Assembly: GCF_021462265.1 (NCBI RefSeq)
Contig: NZ_JAJONF010000026.1
Span: 1 to 64,000 of the forward strand
Source of the DNA: Streptomyces shenzhenensis
Lineage (GTDB): Bacteria; Actinomycetota; Actinomycetes; Streptomycetales; Streptomycetaceae
Direction: 5' to 3'
Length of the DNA stretch: 64,000 nt
This document shows positions 53,578-61,003 of the stretch, piece after piece (within the stretch, counting starts at the first letter, position 1; each line of letters opens with the position of its first letter). The notes under the pieces were generated by a model. That model saw only the letters and a list, made by a program, of their open reading frames with translations, ran no database searches and had not been told where the DNA came from. The translations under genes were made by a program, and so were the position numbers.

Positions 53578-53644
53578 CGACGTTCGCGTTTCGTAAGAAA
53601 CCGGGGAGGCGGGTGCCGGGGCTCCGACGTCCGCGTTTCGTAAG
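53578..53644. repeat. Direct repeats CGACGTTCGCGTTTCGTAAG in the regulator/GT2 promoter
   Basis: Two 20-bp copies (53578-53597 and 53625-53644) differ at one base, and a partial GCGTTCGTAG copy lies at 53671-53680. They occupy the divergent promoter between the response regulator and GT2 genes and probably bind that regulator. No -10 element is obvious. Confidence 0.6.
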
Positions 53645-53690
53645 CAGCCTGGGCCCGATATGCCCGGTTCGCGTTCGTAGGGTGAGAGCC

Positions 53691-54425
53691 GTGACCACCT
53701 CACCTTCTTCCCCTTGCCCGGTGCCGGACGTGGACGTCGTCCTGCCGTGTCTGAACGAGGCGGACGCCCTGCCCTGGGTGCTCGCCCGGATCCCGGCGGG
53801 CTGGCGGGCCCTCGTGGTGGACAACGGCTCCACCGACGGCTCGGCCGGCATCGCCCGGGCGCACGGTGCGACCGTCGTGCACGAGGCGCGGCGCGGCTTC
53901 GGCGCGGCGTGCCACGCGGGGCTGGCCGCGGCGACCGCCGGCATCGTCTGCTTCTGCGACTGCGACGCCTCGCTGGATCCAGGGCTCCTCGTGCCGTTCG
54001 TGCGCGAAGTACTGGACGGCGAGGCGGACTTGGTGCTCGGCCGGCGGCGTCCGCAGGGGCGGGGCGCGTGGCCCGCGCATGCCCGCGCGGGGAATCTGGC
54101 ACTGGCGCGGCTGCTGCGGCGCCGTACCGGACTGCGCCTGCACGACCTCGGTCCGCTGCGCGCGGCCCGCCGCGAGGCGCTGCTCGGTCTGGACCTGGAC
54201 GACCGGCGGAGCGGCTATCCGCTCCAGATGGTGGTGCGGGCGGCCGACGCGGGGTGGCGGATCGCCGAGCACGATGTGGCGTACCTGCCGCGCGCGGGTT
54301 CCTCGAAGGTGACGGGCACGTGGCTCGGCACGTGGCAGGCGGTGCGGGACATGAGCCGGGTGCTGCACGAGGCGCCTCGGGTGCGGGCCGGTGGGGGCTG
54401 GTCGCGCAGTTCCCCGCGCCCCTAA
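53691..54425 (+). CDS. GT2 family glycosyltransferase (polyprenyl-phosphate sugar transferase-like)
   Basis: A 244-aa GT-A fold enzyme. VDVVLPCLNEADALPWVL and VVDNGSTDGSAGIARAHGA bind the nucleotide sugar, and CFCDCDASLDPG replaces the usual DxD. A C-terminal block SGYPLQMVVRAADAGWRIAE follows, as in dolichol-phosphate-mannose-synthase-like proteins. The GTG 53691 follows GGTGAGAG. The last residues (WSRSSPRP) and the stop codon are encoded by what looks like a dispersed intergenic repeat. It heads the glycan gene cluster. Confidence 0.87.
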   Translation: MTTSPSSPCPVPDVDVVLPCLNEADALPWVLARIPAGWRALVVDNGSTDGSAGIARAHGATVVHEARRGFGAACHAGLAAATAGIVCFCDCDASLDPGLLVPFVREVLDGEADLVLGRRRPQGRGAWPAHARAGNLALARLLRRRTGLRLHDLGPLRAARREALLGLDLDDRRSGYPLQMVVRAADAGWRIAEHDVAYLPRAGSSKVTGTWLGTWQAVRDMSRVLHEAPRVRAGGGWSRSSPRP

Positions 54426-54430
54426 GGGGC
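54418..54430 (+). terminator. Small hairpin with the GT2 stop codon in its loop
   Basis: GCCCC-TAA-GGGGC: a 5-bp stem closes on the stop codon. It belongs to a sequence type (CGCGCAGTTCCCCGCGCCCC) that I recall as frequent in Streptomyces intergenic DNA. Confidence 0.45.
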
Positions 54431-54515
54431 TTACACAGCTGCGGGCAGTCGTGCCTCCCCCAGTGCCTTGAGGGCCTGGGAGGTGCCCCCAGGGCGGCAC
54501 GGGTGGGCGCAGCGG

Positions 54516-54568
54516 CACCCGGCAAGCGCCGGTAAGCGTCCCCCACCCGGCAAGCGCCGGTAAGCGTC
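54516..54568. repeat. Perfect 25-bp direct repeat before the DUF2064 gene
   Basis: Two identical 25-bp units (54516-54540 and 54544-54568), separated by 3 bp, each contain the hairpin CCGGC-AAGC-GCCGG. They lie about 45 bp before ATG 54614, within 54426-54613, which holds no gene. They may be a dispersed-repeat expansion or a binding site. Confidence 0.7.
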
Positions 54569-54613
54569 TCCACCCCCCGGCCCCCACCCACCCGCACCGT
54601 CCAAGGGACCCCC

Positions 54614-55240
54614 ATGACCACCCTCCTCGTCATCGCCAAGGAACCCCGCCCCGGCAAGGTCAAGACCCGGCTCACCCCGCCCTTCTCCCCCGGGCAGGCC
54701 GCCGCCCTCGCCGAGGCCGCCCTCGCCGACACCCTGGACGCGGTGGCCGCGACCCCCGCCGACCGCCGGGTCCTGGCCCTCGACGGGGACCCCGGCCCCT
54801 GGCTGCCGCCCGGCTTCGACGTGGTGCCGCAGTGCGCCGGCGGCCTGGACGAACGGCTCGCCGACGCCTTCGCCCGCTGCTCCGGCCCCGCCCTCCTCAT
54901 CGGCATGGACACCCCCCAGGTCACCCCGGCCCTCCTCACGGTGGACTTCGCGGAGTGCGACGCGTACTTCGGTGCCGCCGAGGACGGCGGGTTCTGGGCG
55001 CTGGGACTGGCCGACCCGGACCCGGCGCTGCTGCGCGGGGTGCCGATGTCCGTGCCGGAGACCGGCGCCGTCCAGCGGCAGCGCCTGCGCGACGCCGGGC
55101 TGCGCGTGTGCGACCTGCCCCGGCTGCGGGACGTGGACACCGCGGCCGACGCGGCCGCCGTCGCCGCGCTCGCCCCGCACGGCCGGTTCGCCGCCCTGCT
55201 GGCCCGGTGCGCGGCGCCCAGCGGAACGGGCCGCCGATGA
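54614..55240 (+). CDS. DUF2064/TIGR04282-family GT-A-like protein
   Basis: A 208-aa protein related to CofC and nucleotidyltransferase-like GT-A folds. The N-terminal VIAKEPRPGKVKTRLTPPFS, the central ALLIGMDTPQVTP and FGAAEDGGFWALGL, and the C-terminal DVDTAADAAAV are family landmarks. It is often found beside GT2 enzymes, as here, and presumably handles an activated sugar or phosphate ester. Its stop overlaps the methyltransferase start by ATGA. Confidence 0.85.
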   Translation: MTTLLVIAKEPRPGKVKTRLTPPFSPGQAAALAEAALADTLDAVAATPADRRVLALDGDPGPWLPPGFDVVPQCAGGLDERLADAFARCSGPALLIGMDTPQVTPALLTVDFAECDAYFGAAEDGGFWALGLADPDPALLRGVPMSVPETGAVQRQRLRDAGLRVCDLPRLRDVDTAADAAAVAALAPHGRFAALLARCAAPSGTGRR

Positions 55241-55980
55241 CCACCTCGCCGGCCGTCCCCTGGACCGGCACAGACCCCTACGCCGCCGCGCTGCGCGCCG
55301 GGCACGGCCCGCTGTTCCTGCGCCGCGCCGACGGCTGGCTGCTGCCCCTGGACGTCGAACGCTGGTGCGCGCGGGCCGACCCGGTCGACCGGGCGGTCCT
55401 GGACCGCTGCGAGGGCGCGGTCCTGGACGTCGGCTGCGGCCCCGGCCGGCTGGTCGTCGAACTCGCCGGCCGGGGCCGTACCGTCCTCGGCATCGACGTC
55501 AGCTCGGCCGCCGTCGACCACACCGTGCGGCTCGGCGGCCAGGCCCTGTGCCGCTCCGTCTTCGATCCGCTGCCCGGCGAGGGGCGCTGGGGCACCGTCC
55601 TGCTCATGGACGGCAACGTCGGCATCGGCGGCGACCCGCACGCCCTGCTGGACCGGGTGGCCCGGCTCCTCGCCCCCGGTGGGCTGCTGATCGCCGAGAC
55701 GACCGAGGTGGACGTGGACGAACGCGCCCACGTCCACCTCACCGACGCCCGGGAGGCCGTCGGCGTCCCGTTCCTCTGGGCGCGGCTCGGCACCCCGGCC
55801 CTGCTGCGCTACGCGCGGGGCTGGGAGCCGGAGGCTCGCTGGGTGGCCGGCGGGCGCCGCTTCGTGGCCCTGCGCACCCGGCGTGCCAGCAGCAGGGCCG
55901 AGCCGCCGAAGAGCACGGCGGTGATCAGCAGCCAGCGGGCCGCGAAGCCGTCCGCGGACAGGCCGGTGGCCGACCGGTAG
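55237..55980 (+). CDS. Class I SAM-dependent methyltransferase
   Basis: A 247-aa methyltransferase. The SAM motif is VLDVGCGPGRLVVELAGRG, the ribose-binding acidic residue lies in TVLGIDVSSAAV, followed by LLMDGNVGIGGDP and ARLLAPGGLLIAETTE. The start overlaps the DUF2064 gene by 4 nt. The last 170 bp run antisense over the 3' end of the membrane-protein gene at 55809, so the final roughly 35 low-complexity residues are probably non-essential. It likely modifies the cluster's glycan or lipid product. Confidence 0.85.
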   Translation: MTTSPAVPWTGTDPYAAALRAGHGPLFLRRADGWLLPLDVERWCARADPVDRAVLDRCEGAVLDVGCGPGRLVVELAGRGRTVLGIDVSSAAVDHTVRLGGQALCRSVFDPLPGEGRWGTVLLMDGNVGIGGDPHALLDRVARLLAPGGLLIAETTEVDVDERAHVHLTDAREAVGVPFLWARLGTPALLRYARGWEPEARWVAGGRRFVALRTRRASSRAEPPKSTAVISSQRAAKPSADRPVADR

Positions 55981-56294
55981 TGGCCGGCCACCGTCCCGCT
56001 GATCAGCGGGAACCACACGAGCAGGAGCAGCGCCGAGAGCGCGGCCGGGACCCGGACGTACATCGCCCAGGACCGGCGCCCGGCGGTGCCCAGCCCTCGT
56101 AGCACCGCCCGGTCGGCCAGCGCGTACAGCGGCAGCAGCACGAGGTCGTGCAGCAGGGCCGCCCCCACCACCCACAGCGCCACGCCGAGCCAGTCGCCGG
56201 ACAGCAGCCGTACGCCGGCGTAGGCGGCGAGCGCGAACGAGCAGGCCAGCAGGAGGATCTGGAAGGGGCTGCCGAGGGCGGGGCGCGGGCGCAT
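55809..56294 (-). CDS. Small membrane protein partnered with the molybdopterin oxidoreductase
   Basis: A 161-aa protein with four hydrophobic helices (about residues 10-30, 35-55, 75-95 and 115-135) and a basic C-terminal tail. I recognise no named domain beyond this topology. Its ATG overlaps the oxidoreductase stop (TGATG), which indicates coupled expression and a possible partner or chaperone role. The tail overlaps the convergent methyltransferase gene by 172 bp. Confidence 0.75.
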   Translation of the reverse strand: MRPRPALGSPFQILLLACSFALAAYAGVRLLSGDWLGVALWVVGAALLHDLVLLPLYALADRAVLRGLGTAGRRSWAMYVRVPAALSALLLLVWFPLISGTVAGHYRSATGLSADGFAARWLLITAVLFGGSALLLARRVRRATKRRPPATQRASGSQPRA

Positions 56295-57529
56295 CACAGG
56301 TCTCCGAAGGTCATCCGGGCCACCCACTTGGTGTTGAGAACACCGGGTGCGGCGGGCACGATCACGCGCGCCGGGTAGCCGTGGTCGGGGGACAGGTCCT
56401 CGCCGTTCACCTGGAGGGCGAGCAGGGAGCGCGGGTCGGCGACCTGGTTGGCACGCAGCGCACCGCGGCGGAAGGCGCCGTGCCGCTGAAGGGACTCGAC
56501 GAGCACGTCCGGCGGGTCGTCGTAGCCGACCAGTGCGGCGAGGTCGCGCAGGCGCACCCCGCGCCACCACTGGTCGGCGGTCGACCAGCCCTCCACGCAG
56601 GCGATCGGCAGCGCGGCGCTGTGCTGCGGCAGCCGGAGGAGTTCGGGGCGGCTGAGGCGGACCGTCCGGCCGTCCGGTCCGGTGACGACGAGCCGCCAGG
56701 CCTCTTCCCCGGTCTCCTTCGGGTCGACACCGGCGTACGCGGCCGTCTTGTTGATCTGGAAGCCGTTCGGCCCGCTGCCCGGGTCGGCTCCGCCGTGCGG
56801 TGCGAGCAGGGCGGTGCGCCGCAGCGCGCCCCCGATGCTCTGCCCGGCCGTCGTGACGAGCAGCAGCAGGGACGCGCCGGACACGAACCGCAGCGCCCCG
56901 CGCCGCGAGACGGTGGGCGCGTCCGGCCGGGGTGGCGCCAGCTCCGCCTCGTCCTGGCGCCGTTCCCGAACGGCCCGCAGCGCGGCCGGTGTCTTCAGCG
57001 CCGCGTGCGCCAGGAACGCGGCGAAGAACACCCAGGCGCCGTAGAAGTGCAGGGGGTAGAAGGAGCCGGGGAAGAGGTAGTCGAGCTGGACGTTGAGGAC
57101 GCCGGTGGTGAACTCGAAGAGACCGCCGCCGACCAGCAGCAGCAGGGAGATCCGCTCCAGGGCGTGGGCGAGCGAACGGGCCGGGGGCAGCGTGAAGAGC
57201 TTGGGCACCACCGACCAGAGCTTGGCGAGCAGCACCGGGATCAGGGCGATACCGAGGGTGACGTGCAGGCCCTGGGTGGCCCGGTAGAGCCAGGAGGGGT
57301 TCGTCGGCCAGGCGAAGAGGTAGAAGCCGAGGATGCCCTTGTCCGGGGTCTGGTCGTTCACCGCGGCCAGGTCCGGGTTGTACGCGGCGTACGACAGCAG
57401 TCCGGTCACGAACAGCACGGTGATGCCGGCGAGCAGCACCAGGCCGAGCACCGAGGTGAACCAGGTGCCGCGCACCGGGCTGCGCCAGAAGCCGGGTGAG
57501 GTGGGAAGCCGTGGGTCGTCGTGTCGCAT
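56294..57529 (-). CDS. Membrane molybdopterin-dependent oxidoreductase (YedY/SUOX-like) with internal Tat motif
   Basis: A 411-aa two-part protein. Residues 1-180 hold four TMs of cytochrome b561-like type. A linker then carries the twin-arginine motif SRRGALRFV (Arg209-Arg210), immediately before TM5 (about 213-230). Residues 250-411 form an oxidoreductase molybdopterin-binding domain, with the Mo-ligand Cys311 in IACVEGWSTADQWWRG. The topology implies Sec insertion of TM1-4 and Tat export of the Mo domain, as known for actinobacterial Rieske proteins. Start ATG 57529 (MRHDDPRLP). The physiological substrate is unknown. Confidence 0.88.
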   Translation of the reverse strand: MRHDDPRLPTSPGFWRSPVRGTWFTSVLGLVLLAGITVLFVTGLLSYAAYNPDLAAVNDQTPDKGILGFYLFAWPTNPSWLYRATQGLHVTLGIALIPVLLAKLWSVVPKLFTLPPARSLAHALERISLLLLVGGGLFEFTTGVLNVQLDYLFPGSFYPLHFYGAWVFFAAFLAHAALKTPAALRAVRERRQDEAELAPPRPDAPTVSRRGALRFVSGASLLLLVTTAGQSIGGALRRTALLAPHGGADPGSGPNGFQINKTAAYAGVDPKETGEEAWRLVVTGPDGRTVRLSRPELLRLPQHSAALPIACVEGWSTADQWWRGVRLRDLAALVGYDDPPDVLVESLQRHGAFRRGALRANQVADPRSLLALQVNGEDLSPDHGYPARVIVPAAPGVLNTKWVARMTFGDL

Positions 57530-57642
57530 GGTCCGACCGTAGGCCGGGGGAAGTCCGGAAAAGGGGACGCGACCCATGACGAAAGTCTGACGTCAGCCGC
57601 CTGATCCACACTCCGGCGCGGTCGCCGACCTAGCGTTCCGGT

Positions 57643-58998
57643 GTGACCCGCACCCCGCTCCGTGACCGGTACGCCGATCGGTCCGCCGACCTGATCGCCG
57701 TCCTCGCCGCCGCCCTGCTCGTGCTCGTCGCCGTACTGGTCGGCCGGCACCTCCAGGACACCTACCGCGTCCTGTTCGTGCACTGGCCGCCGTTGTTCGC
57801 CGACTGGGACCCGCACGTGGGGCCGGGCACCCCGGCCGCCGTGCTGGTCGCGGCCGCCGTGGCGGCGTACGGGCCGAGCCTCGCCGTCCGGCTGCCCTGG
57901 CGCGGGCTGCTGGGCGCCGCCTGGGGTGCCTGTCTGGCCTGGACGTGGTCGCTGGCGCTGGTCGACGGCTGGCAGCGGGGCGTGGCGGGCCGGCTCACCA
58001 GCCCCAACGAGTACCTCACGGTCATCGGCCGCTTCCACGACATCCCGGCGGCCCTGCGCGACTTCACGCACCACATCGTCAGCGGCACCCCGGCCCCCTG
58101 GCCCGCCCACATCGCCGGGCATCCGCCGGCGGCCACGCTCACCTTCGTCCTCCTGGACCGCGCCGGGCTGCGCGGCGGCGGCTGGGCGGGCGCCTGGTGC
58201 ATCACCGTGGGCTCCACGGCCTGTGTCGCCGTGCTGGTCGCGGTGCGGGCGCTGGCCGACGAGCGGCTCGCCCGGCGGGCCGCGCCCTTCCTGGTCCTGG
58301 CCCCGGCCGCGGTGTGGGTGGGCGCCTCGGCCGACGGGTACTTCGCGGCGGTCGCCGCCTGGGCGGTGGCCCTGCTGGCGCTCGCGGTGACCGGCCGGTC
58401 CGTGGCGTGGGCCGCGGGTGCCGGACTGCTGTACGGGCTGACCTGCTACCTGTCGTACGGCTTGACGCTCTTCGCGCTGATCGGGGCGGCGGTGCTGGTG
58501 CTCGGCCGGCGCCGGGTGCGCGCCCGCCCTGCCGTCCTCGCCCTGCTGCTGGCCGGGGCGGCGGTCGTGCCGCTCGTGTTCACCCTTGCCGGGTTCGACT
58601 GGTGGCAGGGGTACCGGCTGCTGGTCACCCGCTACTACCAGGGCGTCGGCGGGACCCGGCCGTACGGCTACTGGGTGTGGGCCAACCTCGCCTGCACGGT
58701 GGTCATCACGGGCCTGGCCACGGTGGCCGGGCTGCGCAGGGCGGGTGCCGTACTGATCCACCGCCGTACCGCGGCCGCCGGGCAGACCCGTCTCGCCTTC
58801 CTCGTGGGCGCCGCCCTCCTCGCCCTGCTGATCGCCGACCTGTCCGGGATGAGCAAGGCGGAGACGGAACGCATCTGGCTGCCGTTCGCGATGTGGCTGC
58901 TGCCGGCCTGCGCGTTCCTGCCCCGGCCGCGCGCCTGGCTCACGGCCCAGGCACTGCTGGCGCTGCTGCTGAACCACCTGCTGTTCACGGGCTGGTGA
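57643..58998 (+). CDS. Polytopic membrane protein, GT-C glycosyltransferase-like
   Basis: A 451-aa protein with about eleven TMs. A large extracytoplasmic loop follows TM1 (HLQDTYRVLFVHWPPLFADW), and a second one contains SPNEYLTVIGRFHDIPAAL. The pattern of acidic residues in the first loop and many TMs resembles GT-C mannosyl/arabinosyl transferases, although sequence support is weak. GTG 57643 starts 113 bp from the divergent oxidoreductase gene. It probably transfers the polyprenyl-linked sugar supplied by the GT2 enzyme (inference). Confidence 0.78.
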   Translation: MTRTPLRDRYADRSADLIAVLAAALLVLVAVLVGRHLQDTYRVLFVHWPPLFADWDPHVGPGTPAAVLVAAAVAAYGPSLAVRLPWRGLLGAAWGACLAWTWSLALVDGWQRGVAGRLTSPNEYLTVIGRFHDIPAALRDFTHHIVSGTPAPWPAHIAGHPPAATLTFVLLDRAGLRGGGWAGAWCITVGSTACVAVLVAVRALADERLARRAAPFLVLAPAAVWVGASADGYFAAVAAWAVALLALAVTGRSVAWAAGAGLLYGLTCYLSYGLTLFALIGAAVLVLGRRRVRARPAVLALLLAGAAVVPLVFTLAGFDWWQGYRLLVTRYYQGVGGTRPYGYWVWANLACTVVITGLATVAGLRRAGAVLIHRRTAAAGQTRLAFLVGAALLALLIADLSGMSKAETERIWLPFAMWLLPACAFLPRPRAWLTAQALLALLLNHLLFTGW

Positions 58999-59079
58999 CC
59001 CCGCCGGTCCGGCTCGTGCCCCGCGGCGCGGGCCGGAGTTCCGGCTCGCAGCCCGTCCATGTGCAGCGGGAGTCGGCGG

Positions 59080-60243
59080 TCAGTGGCCGCTCCCGCCGTC
59101 CCGCGCATGACGTGGGAGGACCGGCTCCTCCAGTGCTGGGGCGACACCGTCCGTCCGGTCGGCGCACGGTCCTTTCGCCTGGGCGCGCTGCGCGGCGAGG
59201 AGCGGCATGGAGATGTGGGCCATGTCGCCGGGCGGGGGCGACGTCAACGACCACAGGGGCGGGGGTGTTCCGTCGGCGACCGCGGCCGGGGCGTCGGTCA
59301 GGTTCATGCGCTCGCGCAGGCGGCCGTAGAAGTCCATCGGCGCGAGCCGGACCACCCGCAGCCGGGCCGGGGCGGCGTACACGCCGATCCAGTCCCCCGG
59401 GTCCAGGACGCCGCGCACCTGGCCGTCGACGCTGACCGCGGCCTGCCCGGACCGTTCCAGGACGCGCAGGCCGACGGGTTCGTTCGGGGCCGTGACGACC
59501 GAGCGGTTGAACGCCATGTGCGGGGCGACCGGGGTGAAGACGAGCGCGTCCGCGCAGGGCGAGACGACGGGTCCGCCGGCGGCGAAGCTGTAGGCGGTCG
59601 AGCCGGTCGGCGTCGCCACCAGCAGCGCGTCGGCGGAGTAGGAGGCCAGCAGCCGGCCCGAGATGTACACCCCGACGGACACCTGACGGTCCCGGGACAG
59701 CTTCTCCAGGACGACGTCGTTGACCGCGGTGACGTGCAGCGGGACGCCCCAGTCGGTGTCCTGCTCGCAGTCCGTGCGCACCTGGGGCGGCGGCAGCAGC
59801 GGCCCGCGGCCGTACTGCATCAGCCGCTCCATGTCGGCCGGCACCTCCAGGCGCCGGGAGGCGCGCATGGTAAGCAGCAGCCTGCTGTCCACGGTGTAGC
59901 GGTCCTCGCGGATCGCGTCCAGCGCCGCCCGGACCGAGCGGACCGGGACCTCGGTCAGGAAGCCGACCCGGCCCAGGTCGACGCCGAGGACCAGGGCGTC
60001 GTTGCGGGCGGCGAGCCGGGCGCCGCGCAGGAAGGTGCCGTCCCCGCCGAGGGTGACGATCAGGTCGGGATCACCCGCGGCGGCGACCTCCTCCCCGGAG
60101 TGGTGCCGTCCGCCGTCGTGCCACACGTCGATGTCGGTGCACCGCACGTCGTGCTCCGCCGCCCACGCCCGTACGGCACAGGCCGCTTCCACCGCCTCCG
60201 CGTGCCCGCCGTGCACCACCAGTCCGAGTCCGTTCACCGTCAT
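59080..60243 (-). CDS. NAD kinase (PpnK family), C-terminally extended
   Basis: A 387-aa NAD kinase phosphorylating NAD to NADP. The GGDG motif is VTLGGDGTFLRGARLAA, the NE/D-type motif is AVNDVVLEK, and the substrate loop is TPTGSTAYSFAAGGPVVSP. GGAGG precedes ATG 60243. The last roughly 75 residues (Pro/Arg-rich, after RLRERMNLTD) extend beyond the usual length of about 300. Streptomycetes commonly carry more than one NAD kinase, so this may be an accessory paralogue. Confidence 0.9.
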   Translation of the reverse strand: MTVNGLGLVVHGGHAEAVEAACAVRAWAAEHDVRCTDIDVWHDGGRHHSGEEVAAAGDPDLIVTLGGDGTFLRGARLAARNDALVLGVDLGRVGFLTEVPVRSVRAALDAIREDRYTVDSRLLLTMRASRRLEVPADMERLMQYGRGPLLPPPQVRTDCEQDTDWGVPLHVTAVNDVVLEKLSRDRQVSVGVYISGRLLASYSADALLVATPTGSTAYSFAAGGPVVSPCADALVFTPVAPHMAFNRSVVTAPNEPVGLRVLERSGQAAVSVDGQVRGVLDPGDWIGVYAAPARLRVVRLAPMDFYGRLRERMNLTDAPAAVADGTPPPLWSLTSPPPGDMAHISMPLLAAQRAQAKGPCADRTDGVAPALEEPVLPRHARDGGSGH

Positions 60244-60559
60244 CTCCGCCTCCAGGACACCACTGTGCTCAGCCGCTGCTCCCACGCTGCCACGGCGGGG
60301 CGGATCTGTCGGGCGGAGCGGGATCACAGGCCGGGGGAGATGGCCGGCGGGGTGAGCTCGGCGGTGGTCTTGATGTCGGGCCCGGCCCGGATACGGCGCA
60401 GGTGGGCGCAGGCCGGGTGCGGGGAGAGCCCCGTCTGCCGGGCCGCCCGTCCACGACGAGCACACCGTCACCTGCGAGGTCCTCGACTCCAGCGACACCG
60501 CCCCCGCCCATGCGTCGGGCCCACCCGCACCTACGACGAGGGTGGCCGCGGGCTCCTCC

Positions 60560-60823
60560 TGGTCGGCCGGCGGCACCGGCGTCCCGGCTCGACGTCCCGG
60601 TGCACCAGCTCGTGCTCGTGAGCCGCGTCGAGAGAGGAGGCAAACCTGGCCTGTGATCCGCAGGGTCGTGGCCACCGGCAGCGCGCCCTCCTCGTCCAGC
60701 AGGGCGCGCGGATCCGGCCCCGGCACGTAGCGCATCGCGATGACAGCACGCCGCGGTCGCGAGCCGTGCCACCCGTGCGCCGGCGAACCGGCGTCGCGCC
60801 TCGGTCTCGGTCAGCTCCGGCAC
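60560..60823 (-). pseudogene. Debris: PPOX-oxidoreductase start fused to a frameshifted Ser/Thr kinase fragment
   Basis: GTG 60823 opens MPELTETEARRRFAGARVAR, the start of PPOX/F420-dependent oxidoreductases, but stops matching after 24 residues. The sequence then becomes a protein kinase: MRYVPGPDPRALLDEEGALP in one frame and SLDAAHEHELVHRDVEPG in another, with a frame break near 60645. The kinase ends just after the catalytic HRD motif. On the plus strand, 60880-60990 resembles a lipoprotein leader (LVLAGCAQVA). The whole 60244-61003 interval appears to be recombined gene fragments. Confidence 0.6.
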
Positions 60824-61003
60824 CGCGTACCCCGTCCCCGCCCCGGTCGCCCGTCTTCGCCTCCGGCGCTCACCGCCACGGCCGTCTCGCCGGCCCTGGT
60901 CCTGGCGGGCTGCGCACAGGTCGCCACGGTCTCACCCGCCGACGTACGCGACCACACCACGCAGACGAGCCAGACCCGGTCCGGGACCGTCGCCCGCACC
61001 GGC

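Noticed and set aside
59032..59045. GCCGGA/TCCGGC dyad between the convergent 58998 and 59080 gene ends as a terminator
   Set aside because: The stem is only 5-6 bp with an impossibly small loop at full pairing, too weak to call.
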